From: Rhodeus uyekii | Taxonomy: Eukaryota > Chordata > Actinopteri > Cypriniformes > Acheilognathidae | DNA length: 64,000 bases | Assembly: GCA_037043235.1 (NCBI GenBank) | Contig: JAWRVZ010000096.1 | Coordinates: forward strand, 992,001-1,056,000 | Direction: 5' to 3' | Part shown: one piece after another, positions 36,185 to 47,885 of the stretch | Layout of the letters: each line of letters starts with the position of its first letter | Position numbering within the stretch: position 1 is the stretch's first letter | The notes under the pieces: model-generated | Database searches by the model: none | The model's input: only the letters and a program-made list of their open reading frames with translations | Told to the model about the DNA's origin: nothing | Program-made: the position numbers and the translations under genes

Positions 36185-36328
36185 ATGAAAGTTGCCGCCC
36201 TGCACCACTATGACATTGTGCGGCTCTACCAAACAGTTAATCATCTGTCCCAAGTTTTACAGAAGGATGTTATGACCGAAATCCATGCGGCCTCATACCT
36301 GAAACGCAAGTTACGCTGTCATTTTTGG
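36185..36328 (+). CDS. Candidate alternative first coding exon, 48 codons, phase 0
   Basis: An ORF of 59 codons starts MKVAALHHYDIVRLYQ. Its first 48 codons have a coding-like composition, and after codon 48 the sequence reads TGG|GTAGGC, a usable donor in phase 0. Spliced to 55287 it would give CHFW-DEFHPF. Beyond the donor the sequence turns AT-rich and repeat-like, as expected for an intron. It sits just downstream of a GC-rich block at 35540-36110. A TGA at the end of the two-codon uORF ATG CAA TGA (36180-36188) overlaps its start codon as ATGA. I do not recognise the peptide. It could be an nfix isoform, an exon of an overlapping gene or lncRNA, or chance. Confidence 0.35.
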
Positions 36329-36585
36329 GTAGGCCTACTAGCTTCAGTTCTTTTCTACTATTGAATATGATGTCCATTAGGGTTTTAATGATCCGTTATC
36401 TCCATTAAAAACACGTGAATGAATTCTGCGTATTCAAAATTAAAGAATTGGCTCATTTTGAAATCATGAGTGTGAATTTGAATTGAATTGGCCAAATCTC
36501 ACAGGAAGTTGGGAATCTGGATAGGAGTGACAAGAAAATGATTTTACATGAATTGTAATTCAAAGACATAGGTAATGCATTAATT

Positions 36586-36621
36586 TACACACACACACAC
36601 ACACACAAATACATATATGTA

Positions 36622-36662
<41 letters not shown>

Positions 36663-36731
36663 ATGTGTATATATATATATATATATAGATATATATATTG
36701 CAAATATATTATAGACATTTCCCATCTGTGC

Positions 36732-36774
<43 letters not shown>

Positions 36775-36784
36775 ACATGAACCA

Positions 36785-36837
<53 letters not shown>

Positions 36838-36846
36838 ATATGTGTA

Positions 36847-36940
<94 letters not shown>
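36586..36940. repeat. Long compound (CA)n/(TA)n/(GT)n array
   Basis: CA, then TA blocks broken by ATGTGTGTATGTG and two copies of TTATAGACAT followed by (T/G)(C/A)CCATCT. The duplicated spacer shows that whole TA-spacer units were copied. Long IYIYIY frames on both strands are artefacts. Confidence 0.95.
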
Positions 36941-36942
<2 letters not shown>

Positions 36943-36944
36943 GG

Positions 36945-38799
36945 AATGGGAAGAATAATAATGTAGACAATAGTATATAGAAAAAATTTAATAAAAAATA
37001 TATATATTTACAAGTTTGATGTAAACAAAATCTGAATAGGTGAAATCTAACATAAGCCTGCTTAATAAATTATATAATATTGTTTTTTGGTAGTGACAAA
37101 TTTGGGGTGTATGAAAATATTCCAGCATTTTCTGAAAATACAATTTGAGAACTAACCGCACAATTACTAGAAATGTATACCTTGGATATTATACAATTTG
37201 CATATGTGCAAAATTTGTGGGGTTTTGATGTTTCCAACTCTGATTTTGCACCAATTCTGTAGAATGGCCCATATACATTGAAAACTGTTTAAATTGTAAT
37301 GATATTTCCCAAAATTACTGTATTCTGTATTTTTGATCAAGTAAATGCAGCCTTTGTGTGCATAAGAGACTTTCAAAAGCATTACAAAAATCTTTTTTTA
37401 ATTGTTTAATCCATATTATTTAAACAAGGCCAACATTCATAACAATCTTTGCTTTTCTAGCAAAAATGTGTTATGTGATTTCTTTGCATTTCATTTTCAT
37501 TCTACTTCCTTATATTCGAATTTCCGTTCTGTATATGATGTTCTGGATGAGTGGCATATTTAAGGATATAGTGGGCGATTATTTAGCTAATTTTTCTGAA
37601 TCTGAATGCAGAAGAGGATAATGCCTCTCTGCGCCCCTTGTGTTCTTGAATAGTGACACATTTCAGAATGCAAAATTGCATGAAATTGCATTTCCATAGC
37701 TAGTAGAATTTGTGTTCGTAAACATATTGTTAAATGTAACTTAGACAAAAGTACAAACAGACTTTATAGCTTTGTGCACATTTGTTAATGACCTGCTCTG
37801 GGACAGATTCGTTTAACGTCCCTCTGCATATAATCTGGAATAGGATCTGGACTGAACTCAAGTTAGCTCATGATATCACATTTGTGGCTCCCTATTGGTG
37901 ATGGAGTGTGTGTTAGACTATTCATGGCTCCATGCTTCAAACAGGTCAGGTAAAAACACACCGTTCCCTATCCGACTGTTTCCCTCAAAGATAACCAGAT
38001 GTCCAGCTGTTTTTATTCCTGCTTTGGTTAATCTCTTTAAGAACAATATCTTTCTCGTATGACCGTACTCCGGTAGTTTAATGGCATTTTCCCCATTTTT
38101 GTCTTCAAATCATAATGGGAAAAGACTGTAGGGAATCAACAGTAACCTCACCTTGGTTCAACCGTCCTCCCAGTGGGCTTTGGGCGTTTTCAAGAGGAGT
38201 ATAAACGAAATACAAATCATGCAGCAGCATAATGCAGGATGACATTTACCATGTGCCGTGACTTACACAAACAAAGAGAAGACGGGCCGTCCAAGAAAAG
38301 TTCCATATCTCCTTCCTTACGTTCACTTGTGTTTGCTTTCATATGTCATTTTTTTTATTTCCATACTAAAGTTAGAACGGCATTGGCTGAAGCTCCGGGA
38401 GTCTTGCAGAAGCCAGGAAGTCATTTGGACCCTTTCGCTCGAGTCCTGTGGCCAAGTGTGCGGTTGAATTAACCCCAAGACGACGTATAAAAATGGTCCA
38501 AGAGCTGCAAACAACAGACATTTTAGGACTTTTTTAGGGTTATCCTATCCTTGTTTGACCTGAACTCAGAGATTGTTATTTGAACTGGGTGTTTTTCTTT
38601 AAATAGTAGCTATTAAACAGCGTGAGCAGATCGTCCTGCACAGTTTGTGCTCCACATATAATTGTTTTGCTGAAGAGAAGCTTGCCCGTACTTTCTATAT
38701 GTTTAGGTATATTGAAAGAGCGACTGAGCCACATCTGTAGACATTTTGGATGGGCTTTTTTGATTTGGGTTGGTAACTAACCATCTAGAAAAATCTAGC
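36945..38799 (+). other. nfix intron 1, non-coding
   Basis: AT-rich, no gene seen. A reversed fragment of the CTCACCAAGGCTG repeat may lie near 37320-37390. Confidence 0.4.
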
Positions 38800-39265
38800 A
38801 TATATATATACGTAGCAACCCAGAATATTCTAACATTGATCTAGCAATGTCGTAGTAACAACCCAAAACAATTTAGCAACCACCTAGCGATACATTTTGG
38901 CAATTATCCAGAAGATTCTAGGATCTCCATAGTAACCATCCAAAATACTTTCGGAACCACCTATAAACTACACAAAACATTTTAGCAGCAATGTAGCAAC
39001 TCCATAGTAACCACCCAGAACACTTAAGCAACCATTCAGAACATTCCAGTGTTTACCTAGCAACGCCATAGTAACAACCCAGAACAATTTAGCAACCACC
39101 TAGTAATGTCCAAGCAACCATTTAGAAAATATAGTTAATTTCAACAATGCAGTGATCATGGAAAACGCTTTTGAAACCAACTAGCAACACCCTAGCAACC
39201 ATTCAAAACTCTTTTAAAACTAACTGTCAGTATATAAACGCTCTAGCAACTGCAAAAGTCTTCAG
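38800..39265. repeat. Degenerate minisatellite (TAGCAACCACC/CCATAGTAAC)
   Basis: CTAGCAAC, CCATAGTAACAACCCAGAAC and TTTAGCAACCACCTAG motifs recur every 20-45 bp through the block, with drift in unit length. A long-decayed tandem repeat of a type common in carp-like fish. Confidence 0.75.
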
Positions 39266-39970
39266 AAAATGTAAAATTCAAGTTGGCATGCACTGCTTTC
39301 TCAGTACTCACTGGCCTCTTTCTCCTGCTCTATCTTTCCGTGGCGCTCTCCACCCAGCTGCAGACAGCCTGACGTAGCTCTGATAAATACATGTGGAATA
39401 GGAGCCATATGTGAAAGCGGAGGAACGAACAGGGCCCAGAAAACAGGCTGCTTCCACAGAGCCAGTTGGAAACCACAAGTGAGAGATCAAGTGCAGCTAC
39501 AAGCATGTATGATAATCCAACCTCGCTTTAATCGAAAGTCCCGCATGAAGAACCTCCACTGCTTTGTGTCTGACAACAGTTTATATATGCAAAAGAAGAA
39601 AACCTGCTCAGGTCAAACATCCTTATAGTTCAGCCGTTGAGCATCTGGATGTTTGCTTTGGTCATTACATGAGAAGTTTATGAACAGTCTTGTTGCTTGA
39701 TACAGGAGTATCGCATTTGGCCTTGATCTGTAAAGTAAACAAATACACATAATACATCAGTTAGAAGCACTGTACACTATTTCAAGACCAGCATCTTCCT
39801 CCTCTAAGATCTTAGTGAAGTAAGCGGCTTGATAGCAATAACGGCCAAACAAAGGAGATGCCTTCGGCCTTAAAATACGTTTGTTGTGAGAATGGCATGC
39901 CGCTGGTACAATCCATCCACTGTAAAAACAATGGTGCGGTTGTGCTCTGTAACCCAATTACGCCCCTCTT

Positions 39971-39973
<3 letters not shown>

Positions 39974-40010
<37 letters not shown>
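39974..40010. repeat. (GA)n microsatellite
   Basis: About 18 GA units. Confidence 0.95.
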
Positions 40011-40015
<5 letters not shown>

Positions 40016-40299
40016 GCCAAGTCTTGATCCATGGCTTTATTCATTTCACTTTGTCAGTAAATTTGACTCAGCCACTGAACAGTTTAAGAAAGTTTTTTAT
40101 TGATTAATTTTCATTGTAAAAAAACACTATTATTAACTTACGGGCCACATATGAGACACCGTTTTCAACTGAAAACAGTAAAATCTCAATGCGCTCTGTT
40201 TTAGTCATTTCCATGGATCTGTGTGAATGCAAATCATTCTGAAAAAGTTTCTTCTGTACAGAGAAAAAACATTTGTTTGTGTTTAATGAGGCCTTCACT

Positions 40300-40440
40300 G
40301 AGCAGGTCTCTGCAGGGCTGTGTTGGGCTCAGATCGAGGTGCAGGTCCTGCATCTTATCTAAAACGGATCCGGCTGACCACGGTAACCTCGGGATAAACA
40401 GAGACTAATATCAGCATTGAAGCGATGTGTTTTTAGTCTA
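40300..40440. repeat. Fragment of the dispersed repeat found whole at 45.6 kb
   Basis: 40366-40415 matches 45981-46030 over 50 bases with one difference (GGATCCGGCTGACCA then GGTAACCTCGGGATAAAC). The upstream CAGGTCCTGCATC also aligns. A 5'-truncated copy. Confidence 0.75.
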
Positions 40441-40701
40441 TATAGTTTAGATGCTAAATAGGAAAAGCATCGACCGCCAGCAGTGGATTTTGAAATTCTA
40501 GGTATGTCAACTGGCCAGAATTTTAAGATTACAATAGATGTATATTTTATAATTTATTTTTATTCATATTTAATAAGTATAATAATTATAATTAAGAATA
40601 TATTTTAGATTCATTCATATGTATACTTATACTTAATTGGTATTATAGTTATATATTTTATTTCATATTTATTTGCATTTATAATTGCATAAATAATTAT
40701 T

Positions 40702-40742
40702 CAGTGCTGGTGTCAAATGATTAATCATGATTAATTGCATAC

Positions 40743-40781
<39 letters not shown>

Positions 40782-40807
40782 CACACATTATATATTTACC
40801 TTATAAA

Positions 40808-40847
<40 letters not shown>

Positions 40848-40922
40848 TTTAAAGTATATAGAAATATTTACAAACTATTATGTTGGATGCAAGTAATCAC
40901 GATTAATCGATTTGTAAGCACT
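40702..40922. repeat. TIR element with internal microsatellite (copy A)
   Basis: Left end CAGTGCTGGTGTCAAATGATTAATC is inverted at the right end as GATTAATCGATTTGTAAGCACT. The middle is (GT)n at 40745-40778, (TA)n and a long T run (about 22 T) ending near 40851. Confidence 0.7.
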
Positions 40923-40924
40923 TT

Positions 40925-42580
40925 ATTAACTATAAATATTTAAATATAAATATTGTCATATTTATACAGAGTTGTGATTTGAGATTGCACTCCATATTCT
41001 TGTTAGACTGTCCAAGAGAAAAAAACTGCTTTCTTGGGACTGAATTAATTTATGCAATTAAAAAGAAATAAATAATAAATAAATAACAACTATTCCTTCT
41101 TGAATATAGTGATAGAATATTATGATGCATTGTACTATTCTTTAGAGATTCACCTAATTGTTTAATCAAAAGATCAGATATTGAGGAATCATTAAATTAA
41201 AAAGTATGGATATCAAGAAATATTTCCGTCATCTCTTTTTGAGGAGAAAAACTATTTACCGGTGGATGAAAATAAATGAATACTGTTGCTTGAATACAAA
41301 ATCTTTAGGCTAAAAACTATGCAATTCAAAACAGGTCACAACCTATGAAATGTGGTCAGATTTAATCCAACTCTGCTTATTTTGTTTTATCCGACTTTCC
41401 AACTTCCGATTTAATGTATCAGCGAAGCATTGTGAGTTCTCACGTTTGCTGGTTCCTTTGTTTTATTTACCTCCCACCGCTGTCTGTCGTCAGCCCGCTG
41501 GTTTCCTGGAGAGGTGAAGTTGCTCTATCTTTATTAATTCAACAGGAGGAAGTTTCGACAGGAAATGGGGAAAGGGATGTGGGCAGTCATATTTACCGAT
41601 AGGAAGAGAGTGTTTAAGTTCAACCGCTCCACTCTCTCAATCCAGTCCGACCTAAGCATTTACACTTTTCTCTTTTGGTGTCAGGCCGTTATAGAGGGTG
41701 GAAAACTATTCATTTTATTACTTTAGAAAGTACTAACATATAAGTTAGAATGTGTTAAATTATATTGTACTCTTGTAAATGAAATTAAAGCCTTTGTGTC
41801 AGATTACATAGATTCATATTTAATAGCTGAGGTGTGTGTGTGTGTGTGTGTTGGCACAGGTCTCTCTTTTGCCTGTTTAAAGGCGTCTATTGGTCTTTAT
41901 TTAGGACTTTCTTCTTTTGTTTGTGCTTCTTTCCTCCTCACACATGTTAATAGCCTGTTTTTACCCATTTTAAACAAGGTTTGTTTCAGCAAAACAGTCC
42001 AAATTTTGTTTTTCACACCCATTTTACTGTGTAACTAGGAAAGGGTTTTGCACAGAACATTACAGTATGTCAACAGGGTGGAACAAACTTGTTTTATAAA
42101 AGAAAAATAAAATCCTCTTTTCCATTACATGGCCCAATAAGGGACATAGTCAAGTCCTTTCCAACATTTCTTTGTTATTGAATATCCTATTTCACTTATA
42201 AATACATCACATGAAGGAGTTTCAAGCCCATTTTCAGTTTTGGTACATTTATTTCCTTTATCCCAGATTAAAGCCCGAAAGTCTGTGTTGTTATTTGGTG
42301 ACAAAAAAATGAAATGAATTTTTGAAATGAATAAAAACTGTTCCTGTTACTTGAAATAAAGCTGGAATAAAATAAAATATAAATATTAGATTAAAAAAAT
42401 GTATGTTGCCTAAGCAATTGACTGATATAAGTAATATAAGTTAATATAATAATATAAATTGAAGTTGACTAAAATGACAAAAATAGCTAAATGCAGGTAA
42501 AAAAAAAAAATTTCACAAAAGAACATAAAACTTGACTAAACATAGGCTAAAAATATATAATAATCTAATAGTATACCAAT
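40925..42580 (+). other. nfix intron 1, non-coding
   Basis: AT-rich with a short (GT)n at 41832-41851. No gene or defined element. Confidence 0.4.
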
Positions 42581-42582
42581 AA

Positions 42583-42753
42583 TAGTGCTGTCAAATTGGT
42601 TAATCACATCTAACAAAAGTTTGTAAATATTTATTTGTGTATATATATATATATATATATACATGCACACACACACACGCACATAATGTCCATTCAGAAA
42701 TTCTACTCACCAAAAAAGACAGAATAAACCAAATTTACTATGTCAATAAATAA

Positions 42754-42801
<48 letters not shown>

Positions 42802-43288
42802 TATATATATATATCATCCAGCCATCTCCTCCCTTCCTCTTTCAACCTCATCCAAATACATCAAACACCATGCGGAACAAAAAAAATTCTCAGGATGAGC
42901 CAGGATCTGCTAAAATTATAGGATGTACGTAAATAACAATGTCTTTTCTGTTAACCAAATGTTCAAATGTCCTCTGACAGCTTTTACCCCAGAAAATATC
43001 ACCACATTATAATTTTACTATTGCTTCATTATCCCATTGTTATTTGTTACGTAGAGAAGCGGATGTTCAGGTAAGCCCGATATGTGCAGATTCAGCGCAG
43101 TAGATTGTATTTAACATATCTTGATGACTCATGAGTTGATTATTTGGGCTAAATCTGCACAGAATCTGCAATAAACACGGTCACACAGTTCATTTTTACC
43201 CACCTTTGGCGAGTTTTTAATTACAAACCCTGTATACAAACTTTTATTCGATGCAATTAATCACGATTAATCGATTTGACAACACTAA
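42583..43288. repeat. TIR element with internal microsatellites (copy B)
   Basis: Left AGTGCTGTCAAATTGGTTAATC pairs with right GATTAATCGATTTGACAACACT. The interior holds (TA)n at about 42640 and 42760-42800 and a short CA run. Extra sequence at about 42805-43250 may be a later insertion. Confidence 0.7.
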
Positions 43289-43289
43289 A

Positions 43290-44380
43290 TTCTAAGTGAA
43301 CTCTCTTGTAAGTTAATTCCCTATATGCATCTTAAACAGCCTAACATTGACGTTTGGGGGCGGGACTAATTGTTTGTCTGTCCAATGGCAGAGAGGGGAA
43401 TGTTGAGGAGACTTTTTTTTCAATTTCATCTGGAGGCGTTTGTGTCACTGAAGTTTGCTTGATATTTTAAAAGACGAAAACAGATTTCAACATGGTTTTG
43501 TGTTCTCTTCATAATTAGTACATTTTTAAAGGGACAGGAAGACCGTGCACAGATAAAGAAGGCGTTAAACAGAGTCAACACAAGACTGTGCCACAGACTT
43601 AGCAGAAAGGAGACAGTAGGGGTTGTGATTTGGGGATGGCAGTAAAGCATTTGCATAAAGGGCAGGGCAAAGTGCCCGGCAGTGGAAAGGGTTGGCAACA
43701 CGCCTCGCAGACTGGCAGAGGGGCGACTGAAGAGAGAAAAATAGTAGAGAGAGAGAAAGAGCAGGGAGGGGAGGGGGATTTAGTCAATAGTGCATCCCTT
43801 GTTCTGCGAGAGGAGGGCCCGGTTTGTTGGCAGCGGCGATGGGGAATCTCTTGTTTGTGTGCTAGATTGCCCCTTTATTTCTTTGATTGCGAAGCGTTCA
43901 ACACTCGGCAACTGTAGTGCCTGTGTGAATTTGCGTGTGTGTGTGTTTGCAGGGGCATCTGTTCCTGTTTCAGAGTCCCACATCGTGCTTCTAAACTGTG
44001 TCAGGGTGTGCTTTAAGTTTTCGCCTGCTCTCATTTAAATTCATTTCGCTGTGGCCACGGCAATCAATTTATCGACGTATTCAGCCTAATACGTGATGCT
44101 AAAGCTATTAAAACCGGGTCTCTGGGTAATCTCCTTCATTCTAGGTTCTTCATGGGCACAGCTTTGGCACGCCGACTAATCCATTTGCATGCAACATCTC
44201 TCTGCCAACCAATCAGAGGGTTTTAATCAAGGCAGAGACCCGTGCCTTCGGCTTGACTCGCTCAGAGCCAGAACGCTGCATGCGGAGCCGGCGCAGCTGG
44301 ATGATGTCATAGATCCGGCCCTCAAGGTGATGGTCAGCGCAGTTAATCTGTAGGCATTTCATGCGCTGCTTGCCTTTTCT
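43290..44380 (+). other. nfix intron 1, possible regulatory segment
   Basis: 44190-44340 (CCAACCAATCAGAGGG, GAGCCGGCGCAGCTGGATGATG) is complex and GC-balanced, unlike its flanks. No coding signal. Confidence 0.4.
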
Positions 44381-44381
44381 T

Positions 44382-45000
44382 TTTAAAGGGTTAGTTCACC
44401 CAAAAAATGATCCCAGGATTTACTCAACTTTAAGCCATCCTTGGAAATGGAGAAATTTTTTTTCTTTCAGCCAAACGCAATCAGAGTTCAATTAAAAAAA
44501 TCTTTATAATGGGAGTGAATGGTGCCATTTTTTTCAAAGGCTAAAAAAGCGCTTTCATCCATCATAAAAGTAATCCATACGACTCCTGGGGGTTGATAAA
44601 CGCCTTCTGAAGTGACGCTAACAAAAATTGATGCCTTTTATCATTCTTAAATGTATTTGATGAGAACTAACAACATTGAAGCCCATTGACTTTCAATATA
44701 TGGACAAATAATACTAAGAAATCTTTTCTTCCATATCATAGGTGAAAAACTGAATGTCCAAATTCACTGTACTCATAAAAGAGTTGGAAAAAGCACTGCT
44801 ATTTCCGGTGAGATTCTGAAGTGTGCATATAATGGATTTGTGAATGGCGAAGGTCTCATGATAATGACAACATGGTGAATGTAGTACACACACTTATACT
44901 GATATGGAACATACTTTTTAGCAGTCACAAAGTACGTACGAGGTCATGCGATTTTGGACACATCCAGATTTTTTATTTTTCAGTGAACTGTCCCTTTAAA
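44382..45000. repeat. Non-autonomous DNA element, AAAGGGTTAGTTCACCC ends
   Basis: Left TTTAAAGGGTTAGTTCACCC and right GTGAACTGTCCCTTTAAA are inverted copies, about 620 bp apart. The interior (TTACTCAACTTTAAGCC, AATCCATACGACTCC) is typical of the abundant fish TTCACCC family. No transposase. Confidence 0.8.
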
Positions 45001-45596
45001 TCCACTTCAGAAGGAGACGTCTGCAGACTCTGTCTGAGCCTGGTTATCAAAAGCAAAGATATGCCGGACTAATGATGTTTCCAAAGGTTTCCTGTGTTCT
45101 CCGTCATGCTCTGTAAGCAGTGCTAAGCCTCAGTTTGATTCTCAGCACACATGAAATCAGTGCTGTGGCGGTCGTGCGCATCGGGCCGTGCAGATAACTC
45201 TGTGGTATGTCGAAATCGGACACAAGTTAAGTAGGCTCAAGATTTCTGATAATGCCCTGACAATGCAATTGGATAATCAAAAGATCTTAGCCAGCAGAGT
45301 TTTTTATTTTTTCTCCATGATCTTTAATTCATTGTAGAAGAAGTATAGCATAGTATTTTCACATTCATTTATGAGTTAATGTTAATATTGATCCATCTGA
45401 AAGTTTTATGTTAAAGTTCAGCATGTATCGGAAGTTGCGATAATTCTTTCTTTTCATTTTAGCCGAGTGAAATGACTTCTCAAATTAGAAAGAAATGTAA
45501 GGCAGGACTTGATTTTACACATGGAGAATTGATATTTGATGGTTTGTATGGCATTTACATTGGATGGTTGTGGTTTGCTATTGGTGTATCTCAAGT

Positions 45597-46035
45597 GAGT
45601 CAAGTCAAGTAACCTTTATTTATATAGCGCTTTTTATAATGCAGATTTTTTCAAAGCAGCTTTACAGTGGTCACAGGAAAAACAATATGAACAAAGTTTG
45701 TTTGGCTGAATAGCAGCCTTAAAAGAGCAGGCGAATTAATAAGTTGATGAATATTAAGTGTTAAGTTTCCCCAACTGAGCAAGCCATAGGCGACAGCAGC
45801 AAGGAACCAAAACTCCAGCAGGTGACGTAATGAATGAAGAACGGAACGGAGAAAAAACCTTGGGAGAAACCAGGCTCAGTTGGGGGACCAGTTCTCCTCT
45901 GGCCAACAGCCAAACAGTGCATGATTATTATATTGACAACAATTCAAATTCAGGTCCTTCATCTGATCTGGATACGGCCCGGATCCGGCTGACCATGGTA
46001 ACCTCGGGATAAACAGAGACTAATATCAGCGTAGA
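45597..46035. repeat. Dispersed fish repeat (TTTATTTATATAGCGC family)
   Basis: Begins TTTATTTATATAGCGCTTTT and AAAGCAGCTTTACAGTG, contains CAGGCTCAGTTGGGGGACC and ends CTCGGGATAAACAGAGAC. I recognise this as an abundant fish interspersed repeat but not its exact class. The 60-codon frame at 45830 is part of it and not a gene. Confidence 0.7.
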
Positions 46036-47464
46036 TGCCATAGTAAACAGTAAAAGTAAACACATCATCAGAGAAAAGAAGAGATGAGCTGCAAGAGGGA
46101 GGGGAAGTTATTTTTGATTAAACGTTATGAGGTGCATGAATTACAAAAAAAATGCTGTGCACAGAAAGATGATTTATTATAAATTCTGCAATCGTTCATA
46201 AGAACGTTCAGAATTGTCTTTTTGAATCTATCATATCTATCTATCCATTTATCCATCCATCCGTCTGTCTGGCTGTCTATCCATCCGTCCGATGTAATGT
46301 GCTGAATGTCCCACCTAAAATATATTGTCATTGCATTATTTCGCTGCATTTATATAGCAAATACCCCAAAAAGCATCTTACAGTGCATTCAAGCTATATA
46401 TTTTATCCCTGGGAATTCAACCCGTGACCTTGGTGTTGCTAGCGCTAGTCTCTGCCATCTGAGCTATCCAGGAACATCATTACCAGACAGCGTGACAATC
46501 CTTCATCCATCATTCCTTTTGAAATCTCTCGCCTCTGGCTTTTTGTTTGTTTTTGCCAAACTACATCCTACTCGAGGAATTATGCCGTAATGATTTTCAT
46601 CAGTGAGCCATCATTGTTTACATTGTGTTTAGTGTAATTGCGTGTCTCCCGTTAGCCAGGCGGAAAACACAAAAAACACGTGCACGTGTGACGTCACAGT
46701 TTTACCACATTCTGTAAATTGAATCTGTCATCACCTTTTTTTTAACGCACTTGTATCTAGTGGAGTTTCCCACGACACTGCTGTTGGTGCAAATCCACCG
46801 TGTAGCGCAGAACACCTTAACCATTTCCTCTTATTAGTCGCAGGGAATGTGTTGACAAATGAGCTGATGAATTTGGGCTTGATATTTTGCAGGCCTTAAC
46901 CCTAAACTGCGGTTCTTCCCAGAGCGCCGTGCGTTCCGTGCAGCTCTTGAGCTCCAGTCTCTCAGGGCCCTCTGGGATGCATGTGCCTCTCCTCGCTCGC
47001 CGCTGCCACAAATTGCTTGCAGATTTTTCACACGTAGTAATGTGCTGGTTTGTAAACTGGGGTAATTGCAAACACCACCAAACAGCTTCAGCTATCGCCA
47101 TGCATCACTGGCTAGCCACGATCTGAATGGGCCGGGGTGCGTCCTCACGCCCTACGCAGTTTATGGAGGTACGCTAAAAGGACTTTTGCATTCATGCAAT
47201 TAGGAAATGGGTTGCATATAAAGAAAAGAGAAAGAAATGTGTGTGTTTGGCTGTCTTTGTATGTGTATATAGAGCTGAGAAACGTTTGAGGAAATTTTGC
47301 ATGCACTGAGAAGATAAAGTCTACAGCTGCATGACGGACATATGTGGTGGTATATGGGATACGTTGAGTCACTGGGGCAAGTTGTCACACTTTGTTCACA
47401 CATATTTCTCAGCGTAGGTTTATTTTTGAATGTCCATTTCTATAGACACATACAAACGTTGTTG
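46036..47464 (+). other. nfix intron 1, non-coding
   Basis: A short ATCT/ATCC run lies at 46220-46290. 46880-47130 is GC-balanced and open on both strands but has no domain. Confidence 0.4.
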
Positions 47465-47885
47465 AGATGGTTTCTTCTGCTCACCAAGGCTGTATTTATT
47501 TGATGCAAAAATTCAGTAAAAGCAATAACATTGTTAATTATTTTTACTCTTTAAAATAATAATTTTCTCTATGAATCTATATTAAATTGTAATATATTCC
47601 TGTGATCAAAATATATATTCCTGTGATTCCTGTGAATTTTCAGCATCATTACTCCTGTCTTCAGTGTCACATGATCCTTCAGAAATCACTCTAATATGAT
47701 GATTTAATGCTCAAGAAACATTTGTCATTATTATTATTATTATCAGTGTAGAAAACAGTTGATTTTTGTGTGGAAACAAAAGCAGAACAGCATTTATTTG
47801 AAATAGAAATACGTCACTTTTGAATGCCTACTTTTTTTCATCTTTGCTGAATAAAAGTAACAATTTCATTCAAAATATGTTTTCT
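47465..47885. repeat. Dispersed fish repeat (CTCACCAAGGCTGTATTTATTTGAT family)
   Basis: CTCACCAAGGCTGTATTTAT, then TTCCTGTGA, CAGTGTCACATGATCCTTC, GCTCAAGAAACATTTGTC, AGCATTTATTTGAAATAG and GCTGAATAAAAGTAAC occur in the order of a common cyprinid repeat. Fragments in reverse orientation may lie near 37320 and 61420. Confidence 0.75.

Noticed and set aside
35580..36185. 201-codon minus-strand frame in the GC-rich block
   Set aside because: It includes (GT)n translated as HTHTHT and low-complexity runs, with no domain. GC-rich DNA often gives such frames.
36560..36970. IYIYIY open frames on both strands, also at 49.9 and 61.2 kb
   Set aside because: Translation of (TA)n repeats.
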